From positions 1 through 17,206 of the forward strand of contig CAZGPZ010000018.1 of assembly GCA_964527385.1 (NCBI GenBank): a stretch of DNA of 17,206 nt, read 5' to 3'. The DNA is from JANWHZ01 sp964527385 (GTDB lineage Bacteria; Patescibacteriota; Saccharimonadia; Saccharimonadales; UBA4665). Positions within the stretch are counted from its first letter, which is position 1. Each line of letters starts with the position of its first letter. The position numbers and the translations under genes were made by a program. Positions 6,384 through 12,396 of the stretch are shown in pieces. Below the pieces are notes generated by a model. That model was given only the letters and a program-made list of their open reading frames with translations. It was not told the DNA's origin and searched no databases.

Positions 6384-6489
6384 CTTTGTAGCTAACACAA
6401 AATTGCAATCCAAGGAGCGAATGCGACTGAATGCAATTTTGAGAGGAGGAACATAGCACAAAGTCGAAGCTTTTGGCCCCATGCCAAAA
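6384..6489 (+). ncRNA. Candidate structured RNA upstream of tRNA-Phe
   Basis: A nested fold is visible by eye: an outer stem CTTTG..GCTA (6384-6394) with TAGC.CAAAG (6454-6463), and an inner perfect 9-pair stem AAAATTGCA (6399-6407) with TGCAATTTT (6432-6440). A separate 7-pair hairpin TTTTGGC/GCCAAAA follows (6471-6489). There are about 25 pairs in about 105 bases with no coding frame that makes sense. It could be a small RNA, a 5' leader of the tRNA-Phe transcript, or on the other strand an upstream element of the secreted-protein gene. I recognise no known RNA family. Confidence 0.4.
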
Positions 6490-6515
6490 CGAGACTGGTG
6501 CGTGAGTTCCGACGA

Positions 6516-6591
6516 GGCGCTTTAGCTCAGTTGGTAGAGCAGCGGCCTGAAGAGCCGCGTGTCCCCAGTTCGAGTCTGGGAGGCGCCACCA
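6516..6591 (+). tRNA. tRNA-Phe(GAA) with encoded CCA
   Basis: Complete cloverleaf: acceptor GGCGCTT/AGGCGCC with one G.T pair, D-loop AGTTGGTA, anticodon stem GCGGC/GCCGC with loop CTGAAGA (anticodon GAA), T-stem CCCAG/CTGGG with normal T-loop TTCGAGT, discriminator A and CCA at 6589-6591. The CCA forms the base of the terminator hairpin that follows directly. Confidence 0.95.
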
Positions 6592-6630
6592 AGAAAAATA
6601 CCCCAGGTCAAACTGGGGTATTTTTCTTGG
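6589..6630. terminator. Perfect 18-bp terminator hairpin fused to tRNA-Phe CCA end
   Basis: Positions 6589-6606 pair perfectly with 6613-6630 around a GTCAAA loop, with an A5 tract in the left arm and a T5 tract in the right. The first two pairs are the final CC of... the CCA-TGG junction shared with the tRNA 3' end, so the tRNA end and terminator overlap. Confidence 0.85.
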
Positions 6631-6644
6631 CCGTGTCTGCACGG

Positions 6645-6657
6645 GACTCGAACTGGG
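6645..6657 (-). repeat. Inverted exact copy of the tRNA-Phe T-arm
   Basis: Thirteen bases that are the exact reverse complement of 6564-6576 (T-stem 5' strand, T-loop and first base pairs of tRNA-Phe). Together with the hairpin between them, they make a long imperfect palindrome, as at tRNA-Gly. Confidence 0.7.
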
Positions 6658-6752
6658 AGTCGGCGTAGCCGCCAGTTCGGTGGAGCAAAAGCTCTCGCAG
6701 AAGCTCGCTTCGAGAAAGCTTTTGCGGAGAAGCGCAGGCGAAGCCGAAGCGA

Positions 6753-6762
6753 TCTGGGAGGC
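6753..6762 (+). repeat. Partial tail copy of tRNA-Phe
   Basis: TCTGGGAGGC repeats tRNA-Phe 6576-6585, offset by 177 bases. It directly follows the GCGA end of the GC-rich core, as the tail copy does in the tRNA-Gly unit. Confidence 0.55.
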
Positions 6763-6774
6763 ATATCATTAAGA

Positions 6775-6814
6775 TTACTTGGCGTGAAGCTATAGTCTGG
6801 GAGGCGCCAAGTAA
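6775..6814. repeat. Hairpin holding a second, exact tail copy of tRNA-Phe
   Basis: TTACTTGGCG (6775-6784) pairs perfectly with CGCCAAGTAA (6805-6814). The loop and right arm contain an exact 16-of-16 copy (6794-6809) of tRNA-Phe 6573-6588. Confidence 0.7.
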
Positions 6815-6845
6815 AGCGTCTTGCCTTGCTCGAACATTCCCAACA

Positions 6846-7559
6846 CTAGCCAATGATTTGCCCGAAAGCACGCCCGACAAGATACGTAACCAGCATGGCT
6901 GAAGCGCCGCCAAGCACGTTGCGCAAGATAGCGCGCGGGCGCGGCGCTTTGCCAGCCGTCGCGCTGAGATATCCAGTAACAACCAGGGCAAGTAGCACCG
7001 CAATAGCAGTAGCCACCAGGCGCAACGTGTGGTTGACCGCCATGACGGTAACGAGCGGTATTGCGCCGCCAATGGTGAAGGCTATAAACGACGAAATGGC
7101 CGCCCCGACCGGGCTGCTGAGGTCTTCCTCGTTGATGTTCAACTCCGTTTCAAGGTGCGCGTGCACGGCGTCATGGGCAGTTAGCTCTTTGGCGACCAAG
7201 TGAGCAGTCTTGGCCGACAAACCGCGCGCCACGTATGCATCGGCAAGTTCTTCGAACTCCTCGTCCGGGTGCCGCTCCAAGCGCAGCTTTTCATGCCGTA
7301 TATACGCCTCTTCGGTGTCACGCTGGCTGCTGACGGACACGTATTCGCCGACCGCCATGGAGAGCGCGCCAGCTACCAGTCCAGCCATGCCAGCAGCGAA
7401 AATGGCAGTACGGCTGTCAACTGCGCCTGCCACGCCCAAAATGATGCTGGAGACCGACACGATGCCGTCATTGGCACCGAGCACCGCCGCGCGCAAGGAG
7501 TTCAGGCGGGCGTTTGAAACCGGCTCGTGGTCGGGCACTAAATCTACTGGGGCAGCCAT
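6846..7559 (-). CDS. VIT1/CCC1-family iron/manganese transporter (237 aa)
   Basis: Members move Fe2+ or Mn2+ across a membrane, usually out of the cytoplasm in exchange for protons. The N-terminus has LNSLRAAVLGANDGIVSVSSIILGVAGA (residues 19-46), the family's first helix with conserved D31. A second signature GALSMAVGEYVSVSSQRDTE follows at about 64-83. A Glu-rich cytoplasmic region (about 83-150, EEAYIRHEKLRLERHPDEEFEEL) is where the family binds metal. Three more helices close the protein. Its ATG overlaps the stop of the slipin gene by one base (TAATG), so translation is coupled. Substrate choice between iron and manganese is not readable. Confidence 0.9.
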   Translation of the reverse strand: MAAPVDLVPDHEPVSNARLNSLRAAVLGANDGIVSVSSIILGVAGAVDSRTAIFAAGMAGLVAGALSMAVGEYVSVSSQRDTEEAYIRHEKLRLERHPDEEFEELADAYVARGLSAKTAHLVAKELTAHDAVHAHLETELNINEEDLSSPVGAAISSFIAFTIGGAIPLVTVMAVNHTLRLVATAIAVLLALVVTGYLSATAGKAPRPRAILRNVLGGASAMLVTYLVGRAFGQIIG

Positions 7560-8320
7560 TATTTTTCTTTAGCAATAAAGTCGCGGACGCTACGGACAGT
7601 GTCCATGAACTGCGCCGGGAAGATGATGGTGCTGCTCTTTTCCGTGGCAATGTCGCTCAGGACTTGGAGGTTGCGGAGCTGCAGGGCGATCGGATGGGCA
7701 GCGATGATGTCAGCCGCTTCGCCGAGCTTCGTCGCGCTTAATTGTTCGCCCTCAGCGGCGATAACTTTGGCGCGCTTCTCGCGCTCCGCTTCGGCTTGCT
7801 TTGCCATGGCGCGCTGCATAGTGTCGGGCAACTGGATGTCTTTAACTTCGACAGTGCTGACAAGCACGCCCCACTTTTCAGTCGCGGCTTCGAGTACGGT
7901 CTTGATCTTTTCGTTGATGCTGGTCGTCTCGCTCAGCACCTCGTCCAGCGAACTCTGGCCGACGATATTGCGCACCGTTGTCTGCGCGATCTGGTAGATC
8001 GCCGACACGACGTTCTGTATCTCTACGACCGATTTGATCGGGTCGATTACCTGGTAGTATGCAACTGCCGACACGTCGATGGAGACATTGTCTTTGGTGA
8101 TAATTTTTTGCGAGTCGACTGGCAGCGTTACGATCTGCATGTTAACCTTGCGCATCTGGTCAATTACCGGGATGATTAGCCGCAATCCTGGTTGTTTGAT
8201 AGTCTTTTGCACGCGTCCAAGCCGGAAAACGACCCCACGTTCATATTGGTTGATGATCCGCACGCCATTCGCGACGATAATGAACAAGATGAAAAGTAAT
8301 GTACCGAGCGCCCAGCCCAT
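7559..8320 (-). CDS. SPFH/band 7 membrane protein, slipin (stomatin-like) type (253 aa)
   Basis: A single membrane helix at residues 3-19 is followed by the band 7 domain (about 22-190), with the slipin-type RIINQYERGVVFRLGRV start and the VEVKDIQLPDTMQRAMAKQAEAEREKRAKVI helix that drives oligomerisation. Slipins form ring-like scaffolds in membrane microdomains. Bacterial slipins usually sit beside an NfeD protein; here the partner is a VIT-type transporter, joined by a one-base overlap. The start at 8320 is supported by AGGGAG 8 bases upstream on the minus strand. Confidence 0.92.
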   Translation of the reverse strand: MGWALGTLLFILFIIVANGVRIINQYERGVVFRLGRVQKTIKQPGLRLIIPVIDQMRKVNMQIVTLPVDSQKIITKDNVSIDVSAVAYYQVIDPIKSVVEIQNVVSAIYQIAQTTVRNIVGQSSLDEVLSETTSINEKIKTVLEAATEKWGVLVSTVEVKDIQLPDTMQRAMAKQAEAEREKRAKVIAAEGEQLSATKLGEAADIIAAHPIALQLRNLQVLSDIATEKSSTIIFPAQFMDTVRSVRDFIAKEK

Positions 8321-8377
8321 GAGTTATCTCCCTTTAATGTTTCAATTTAATCATAGCACGGCAGCCTTCACATAATG

Positions 8378-8428
8378 GGTGTTACACTTCCATTCCAAGG
8401 TATAATCTGCTAAACTCTACTCTGTTCT
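8378..8428 (+). promoter_or_regulatory. Promoter of tRNA-Ala
   Basis: A consensus TATAAT lies at 8401-8406, 22 bases before the mature 5' end of tRNA-Ala. The -35 region is weak (GTTACA-like around 8381). Confidence 0.55.
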
Positions 8429-8505
8429 GGGGCATTAGCTCAGTTGGCTAGAGCGCATCCATGGCATGGATGAGGCCAAGGGTTCGAGTCCCTTATGCTC
8501 CACCA
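8429..8505 (+). tRNA. tRNA-Ala(GGC) with encoded CCA
   Basis: Complete cloverleaf: acceptor GGGGCAT/ATGCTCC with the G3.U70 pair that marks alanine tRNAs, D-loop AGTTGGCTA, anticodon loop ATGGCAT (anticodon GGC), T-stem AAGGG/CCCTT with normal T-loop TTCGAGT, discriminator A and CCA. Unlike tRNA-Gly and tRNA-Phe here, it has no fused hairpin and no tail copy. Confidence 0.95.
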
Positions 8506-8520
8506 CGCATGTAATATTGG

Positions 8521-8549
8521 ACCCGCAGGCAGTAGGCTTGCGGGTTTTG
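8521..8549 (+). terminator. Terminator after tRNA-Ala
   Basis: ACCCGCA (8521-8527) pairs with TGCGGGT (8539-8545), followed by TTT, 16 bases past the tRNA CCA. On the other strand it also lies just past the DUF4396 gene's stop at 8566. Confidence 0.75.
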
Positions 8550-8565
8550 ATCATCTGCAAAACTG

Positions 8566-9024
8566 TCAATGCGTATGGTTCATGTGTTCTGCGCCGAAGC
8601 GGGACATCACGAAGCGATTGACGGGCACGGTAACTACAAACGCACCAAGAAGCGACAGCGCGTTGCTCCACCAGAACAGCCATGTGATGACGCCGGCATT
8701 CATCGCGCCCGGGATCAGCCACTCCAGCGTGTTGTCGATGATTTCCATGGAAGTTATCGAAATCGTGTCAGTCGTCAGCGCCGTGCGCATGGCTTCGCGC
8801 GGTGCCTGTCCCATCTTGCGCGCGCCGCGGTATGTCAATGTATAGCCAAATACGAACGCTAGCAGGATGGCAAGCGCCGTCTGGAACGCGTTCGGCCAGT
8901 TCAAGTGCTGCCCAATCGCCGACCCTACAATTTCGCCGATACTACAGCCCGTCAGGCAATGCAGCGTGTGTTTCACGGCATGCGTTGTCAATTGGTCCAT
9001 ACGGTTAATAATATAGCCTTTCAT
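8566..9024 (-). CDS. DUF4396 integral membrane protein (152 aa, or 144 aa from the second ATG)
   Basis: The motif KHTLHCLTGCSIGEIVGSAIG (residues 18-38, with H22, C23, C27 and E31) is the signature I associate with DUF4396, a small membrane protein family found near copper and other metal-handling genes. Three or four hydrophobic segments follow, and the protein ends in a His-rich HMNHTH. Metal binding is plausible but unproven. A terminator-type hairpin stands only two bases before the first ATG (9024). A second ATG at 9000 has TATATT 9 bases upstream, so the shorter product from a near-leaderless transcript may be the real one. Confidence 0.78.
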   Translation of the reverse strand: MKGYIINRMDQLTTHAVKHTLHCLTGCSIGEIVGSAIGQHLNWPNAFQTALAILLAFVFGYTLTYRGARKMGQAPREAMRTALTTDTISITSMEIIDNTLEWLIPGAMNAGVITWLFWWSNALSLLGAFVVTVPVNRFVMSRFGAEHMNHTH

Positions 9025-9026
9025 CC

Positions 9027-9055
9027 AAAAAGCCGCAGAAACCGCGGCTTTTTTT
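9027..9055. terminator. Terminator hairpin between the ITPA-like gene and the DUF4396 gene
   Basis: AAAAAGCCGC (9027-9036) pairs with GCGGCTTTTT (9044-9053) around a short loop, with A and T runs on both sides, so it can act in both directions. It would stop transcription arriving from the operon that ends at 9165. Confidence 0.75.
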
Positions 9056-9138
9056 CGTGCGCGCCCACCCGAAGGGCGCTTGGCATAAAATTTTGTTTTT
9101 GGAAAATTTTTGTTTCACGCGCCCGATTGAAGCGCACG
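9056..9138. other. Structured intergenic stretch with nested hairpins
   Basis: An outer 7-base stem CGTGCGC (9056-9062) with GCGCACG (9132-9138) could enclose hairpin GCGCCC/GGGCGC (9061-9066 with 9074-9079), which competes with the outer stem, and an AT-rich middle with two AAAATTTT palindromes. The two GC-rich ends look like diverged copies of each other. It may be a 3' untranslated element of the operon or a small RNA; no known family was recognised. Confidence 0.3.
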
Positions 9139-9164
9139 AACTACTTTAAGCTTAACCTTTTCGG

Positions 9165-9710
9165 TCATTTTGTCAAATATGCCTTGAGCTTTTCAATTGC
9201 ATGCGCGCGGATATTCCACCGTTTGAATGTAGCCTCATCCATCTCGCCATAGGTAAGTTCACTGCCTTCGGGTATGAAAATGGCGTTCCAGCCAAAGCCC
9301 CCGCTGCCGCGCGGTATCATGGGCACGGAACCTTTCTGGCGGGCTTCGAAAAAGCGCATATCTTTGCCATCATAGAGTGCATACATGATCGCGCACTCCG
9401 CGCCCTGGTGTTCTAAACCCTGCGCAAGCTTGCAAAGTCCGCCCAGGCTCATTTCACCCATGAACCACTTTATGAACGTGCCTGGCAAGCGGCCCATGGC
9501 AGTAAACGTCAGCGACACGTCTTCAACTAAAACCGGGCGCTTGATATTGCTGTATGCCTGTCGTGCCTTGTGTTCGACAACTTCCTGCAAATCGAGCGAT
9601 TGGATTTCGTCTTGTTCCAACTTCTGGTGTTCAATAGGCAGCTCCAACCACTTGGCCAAGTAATCCGCTTTGTGTTGGTTGCCGGTGATAAAAACTAGAT
9701 CTTGCGGCAT
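9165..9710 (-). CDS. ITPA/HAM1-like non-canonical purine NTP pyrophosphatase (181 aa)
   Basis: The family hydrolyses ITP, dITP and XTP to monophosphates, keeping deaminated purines out of nucleic acids. Visible motifs: FITGNQHK (residues 7-14), PVLVEDVSLTF (about 59-69), RLPGTFIKWFM (about 74-84) and GFGWNAIFIPEG. The LPG-x-x-IKWF form is closer to eukaryotic/archaeal ITPA than to E. coli RdgB. Oddly, the C-terminal SHR motif that helps recognise the base reads N-I-R here, keeping only the Arg. The ATG overlaps the stop of the HD gene by one base (TAATG). It is the last gene of a four-gene operon. Confidence 0.9.
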   Translation of the reverse strand: MPQDLVFITGNQHKADYLAKWLELPIEHQKLEQDEIQSLDLQEVVEHKARQAYSNIKRPVLVEDVSLTFTAMGRLPGTFIKWFMGEMSLGGLCKLAQGLEHQGAECAIMYALYDGKDMRFFEARQKGSVPMIPRGSGGFGWNAIFIPEGSELTYGEMDEATFKRWNIRAHAIEKLKAYLTK

Positions 9711-10363
9711 TACCGCTCACCCGACCATTCGGCATAGAATTCATCGAGGAATTGCTCCATGTATGCATGCCGATGCCCGGCGATCTTCCTGGCGGCTTCC
9801 GTCTCCAGCAGGTCTTTGAGCAGGAGCATTTTCTCATAGAAGTGGTTGATCGACGGCGAAGTGCTGCTTTTGTAAGCATCAAACGACTGATGCTGCGTAG
9901 GTTTTCGTGTTGGGTCGTACATCTCCCTGCCGGCATGACCGCCATAGGCGAATGTCCGAGCAATGCCGATCGCGCCAATAGCATCAAGCTTGTCGGCATC
10001 GGAAACGATTTTTGCTTCGATGGATTTGCGCTCTACTTTGACGCCAGCGCCTTTGAAAGAAACCGTCCTGATAATATCTTCGACATGTGATATGACGCCA
10101 GGTTTCACGCCGCATTTCTCAAGCCACTCGCGGGCGATGCGCGGTCCGACCTCCAGGTCGCCACCGGTAAATTTCCAGTCGGCAATATCGTGCAACAGCG
10201 CGCCAAGCTCGACGACAAACATATCGGCGCCTGGTTCGCCAGCTGCAATATGTCGTGCATTTTGCCATACCCGATATATATGCCACCAATCATGGCCACT
10301 GCCCTCGCCACGTAATTTTCCCTCAACAAACTTTGCGGTGTCTTGGACAATATCACCGACCAT
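9710..10363 (-). CDS. HD-domain phosphohydrolase, YedJ/YpgQ-like (217 aa)
   Basis: HD proteins cleave phosphate esters or nucleotides with a metal pair. The ligands are visible: H24/H28 in HDWWH, H58-D59 in ALLHDIAD, and D122/D124 in IVSDADKLDAIGAIGIAR (residues 119-136), the last being a hallmark of the YedJ/YpgQ group. Members of that group act on nucleoside triphosphates or pyrophosphate in the few cases studied; the substrate here is inferred only. Placement between ligA and an ITPA-like enzyme fits a nucleotide-hygiene role. AGGAGA inside the end of ligA is the ribosome site; the gap to the ligA stop is two bases. Confidence 0.9.
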   Translation of the reverse strand: MVGDIVQDTAKFVEGKLRGEGSGHDWWHIYRVWQNARHIAAGEPGADMFVVELGALLHDIADWKFTGGDLEVGPRIAREWLEKCGVKPGVISHVEDIIRTVSFKGAGVKVERKSIEAKIVSDADKLDAIGAIGIARTFAYGGHAGREMYDPTRKPTQHQSFDAYKSSTSPSINHFYEKMLLLKDLLETEAARKIAGHRHAYMEQFLDEFYAEWSGER

Positions 10364-10365
10364 AT

Positions 10366-12396
10366 TTATTCTCCTAGCAAACGTATTAATGCAGCTTCAT
10401 CGATTTGCTCGGTGCCAAGTTTGGATGCTTTTACCAGCTTGCTTGCCCCGACATTAGCGCCGACGACCAGGTACGTCGTGTCTTTGCCGACGCTCGTTTG
10501 GAAGGTGCCGCCCAGCTGGCGGATCTTTTCCGCCGCGATATCGCGCCCCATTGATTCCAGCGTGCCGGTGATGACAAAGCTCTTGCCGTGCAGCGGGCCG
10601 CGGGCACGCGACTGGAAGTGCGGCTTGACACCAAGCTTCTCGAATTTATCCAGGAGCTTCTGGTTGTCGTCGTCAGCAAACCAACCAAGTATTGACTCCG
10701 CCACGACGTCGCCAATACCATCGACAAGCAGAAGCTCACCAAGCGTTGTTTGCTGTAATTTGGCGAGCGAGCCGTAGTGTTCGGCGAGGTCGATCGCCGT
10801 CTGCGAGCCGACATGCCTAATACCAAGGCCATATATAAAACGCGGCAATTCGGGATACTTCTTTGCCTGGATAGCATCGACCATCTTTTGCGCGGATATG
10901 TCTGCGAAACGGTCTAGCCCGATGACTTGCTCTTTGGTAAGCGTATAGATGTCCGCCAGGTCATGCACCAGTTTGGCATCGACGAGCGCAGCGACGTTTT
11001 TCTCGCCGAGCGTGTCGATATCAAGCGCTCCCTTGGAAGCAAAGTGCTCGAGCGCTTGCTTGAGCAGGAGTTTCGCAGTCGTGCCTTTGACGCGGTAGAC
11101 AGCTTCGCCTTCTGGACGGACAAATTCCAGCTCGGGATATTGCCGCGCCAGTTCTTTTTCCATGTCGAACGGCTTGGATGTCTTTGGCCGAAGTTTCTCC
11201 AGCACGCGCGATACTTGCGGGATAATTTCACCAGCCTTGAAAATAACAACCGTGTCGCCGACGCGAATGTCTTTGCGCGCGATCTCGTCGGCATTGTGCA
11301 GGCTTGCGTGCTGGACGGTCGTCCCCGCCACAACGACCGGGTCGAATACAGCCACTGGCGTCGCCGCGCCGGTCCGGCCGATACTGAGCACGATATCACG
11401 CACTACGGTCGTCGCCTCTTCGGCGGCATATTTGTACGCGACGGCAGCGCGCGGTGCCTTGCCGACGACGCCCAGGCTGTCATACAGCGCGCGGTCGTTA
11501 ACCTTAATGACCAATCCGTCGGTGTTATAGGGCAACTTGTGCCGCTTTTCTTCCCATTCTTCGACATACCGCATAATCTCGTCAAGTGTATGGACGACTG
11601 TCGTGTGTCCGCCAGCCGCCAAGCCGAGCGCCCGGATAGCATCGTATTCATATGCTACTGTCGGCTCTTCCGCTTCGTTTTGGCGGATGATGTCCCAGCC
11701 GCGGAACCGCAGTGGCCGCGCTGCTGCAAGCTTCGGATCCAATTGGCGGATGCTGCCAGCCGCCAAGTTGCGCGGGTTGGCGTAGACGGGTTCGCCACTT
11801 GCCTCGCGGGCATGGTTCAGCCCGTCGAAATCTTTCTTGTAGATAATTATTTCGCCCCGGATTTCAGTCCTGCCTTCCAGGAACGGCTCAAAGCCTTTGG
11901 CTTTGCGCAGATGGAATGGCACGCTCTCCATCGTGCGCACGTTCATGGTCACGTCTTCGCCAACAAAACCGTCGCCCCGCGTCACCGCCTGGACGAACGT
12001 CCCGTCTTCGTATATGAGCGAACACGCCAGGCCGTCAAGCTTGAGGTCAATAAAAAATTCCAGTTTGGCACTGGGCGCGAGCTTCTGGATGCGTTCAATC
12101 CACCCTGCCACTTCGTCGCGGCTAAATACGTCATTCAGGCTGAGCATGCGCGTGGCATGGCGGACTTGGGTGAAACCAGGCAACGGCTCGCCTGCCACCC
12201 GCTGCGTCGGGCTGTCAGGAGTAATAAGCTCCGGGTGAGCCGTCTCCAGTTCGGCAAGCTCGTGCTTCAACGAATCCGCCGCGGCCTCGCTCATGATCGA
12301 TTCATCAAGCACATGGTAGTGGTAGCGGTAGTCGCTGATCAGCTCCCGCAATTTGATTACCCGTTCGGCGATATCATCTTCGGGCAACCGGTTCAT
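10366..12396 (-). CDS. ligA: NAD-dependent DNA ligase LigA, lacking the zinc-finger cysteines (676 aa)
   Basis: LigA seals nicks in replication and repair using NAD+. Order: domain Ia (1-70), nucleotidyl transferase with catalytic K119 in KLDG (119-122), OB fold, degenerate zinc-finger region, helix-hairpin-helix repeats, and a C-terminal BRCT domain (GKSFVITGTLESMGRDIAAEKI). Length is normal. Three departures from E. coli LigA are seen by direct alignment: the four zinc-finger Cys are all absent (the whole protein has one Cys, C125); motif I reads D-x-K where E113-x-K115 is usual; and Tyr35 and Asp32 of domain Ia are Ala40 and Glu37. Y27, H28 and D41 are kept. The start overlaps the preceding stop by four bases (ATGA). 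Confidence 0.97.
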   Translation of the reverse strand: MNRLPEDDIAERVIKLRELISDYRYHYHVLDESIMSEAAADSLKHELAELETAHPELITPDSPTQRVAGEPLPGFTQVRHATRMLSLNDVFSRDEVAGWIERIQKLAPSAKLEFFIDLKLDGLACSLIYEDGTFVQAVTRGDGFVGEDVTMNVRTMESVPFHLRKAKGFEPFLEGRTEIRGEIIIYKKDFDGLNHAREASGEPVYANPRNLAAGSIRQLDPKLAAARPLRFRGWDIIRQNEAEEPTVAYEYDAIRALGLAAGGHTTVVHTLDEIMRYVEEWEEKRHKLPYNTDGLVIKVNDRALYDSLGVVGKAPRAAVAYKYAAEEATTVVRDIVLSIGRTGAATPVAVFDPVVVAGTTVQHASLHNADEIARKDIRVGDTVVIFKAGEIIPQVSRVLEKLRPKTSKPFDMEKELARQYPELEFVRPEGEAVYRVKGTTAKLLLKQALEHFASKGALDIDTLGEKNVAALVDAKLVHDLADIYTLTKEQVIGLDRFADISAQKMVDAIQAKKYPELPRFIYGLGIRHVGSQTAIDLAEHYGSLAKLQQTTLGELLLVDGIGDVVAESILGWFADDDNQKLLDKFEKLGVKPHFQSRARGPLHGKSFVITGTLESMGRDIAAEKIRQLGGTFQTSVGKDTTYLVVGANVGASKLVKASKLGTEQIDEAALIRLLGE

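Larger units (their letters stand above)
6592..6809 (+). mobile_element. Candidate small non-coding unit attached to the tRNA-Phe 3' end
   Basis: This stretch follows tRNA-Phe and ends in an exact 16-base copy of the tRNA 3' tail (6794-6809), with a partial 10-base copy at 6753-6762. In between are the terminator hairpin, an inverted 13-base copy of the tRNA-Phe T-arm (6645-6657), and a GC-rich core rich in short inverted repeats such as AAAAGCT/AGCTTTT. The order matches the tRNA-Gly unit. The region 6629-6845 has no credible gene. Confidence 0.45.

Noticed and set aside
6361..6795. Frames overlapping tRNA-Phe on both strands
   Set aside because: They translate the tRNA and its hairpin; this is a well-known source of false proteins.
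8435..8722. Minus-strand frame across tRNA-Ala and its terminator
   Set aside because: Overlaps a certain tRNA and the DUF4396 gene in another frame.
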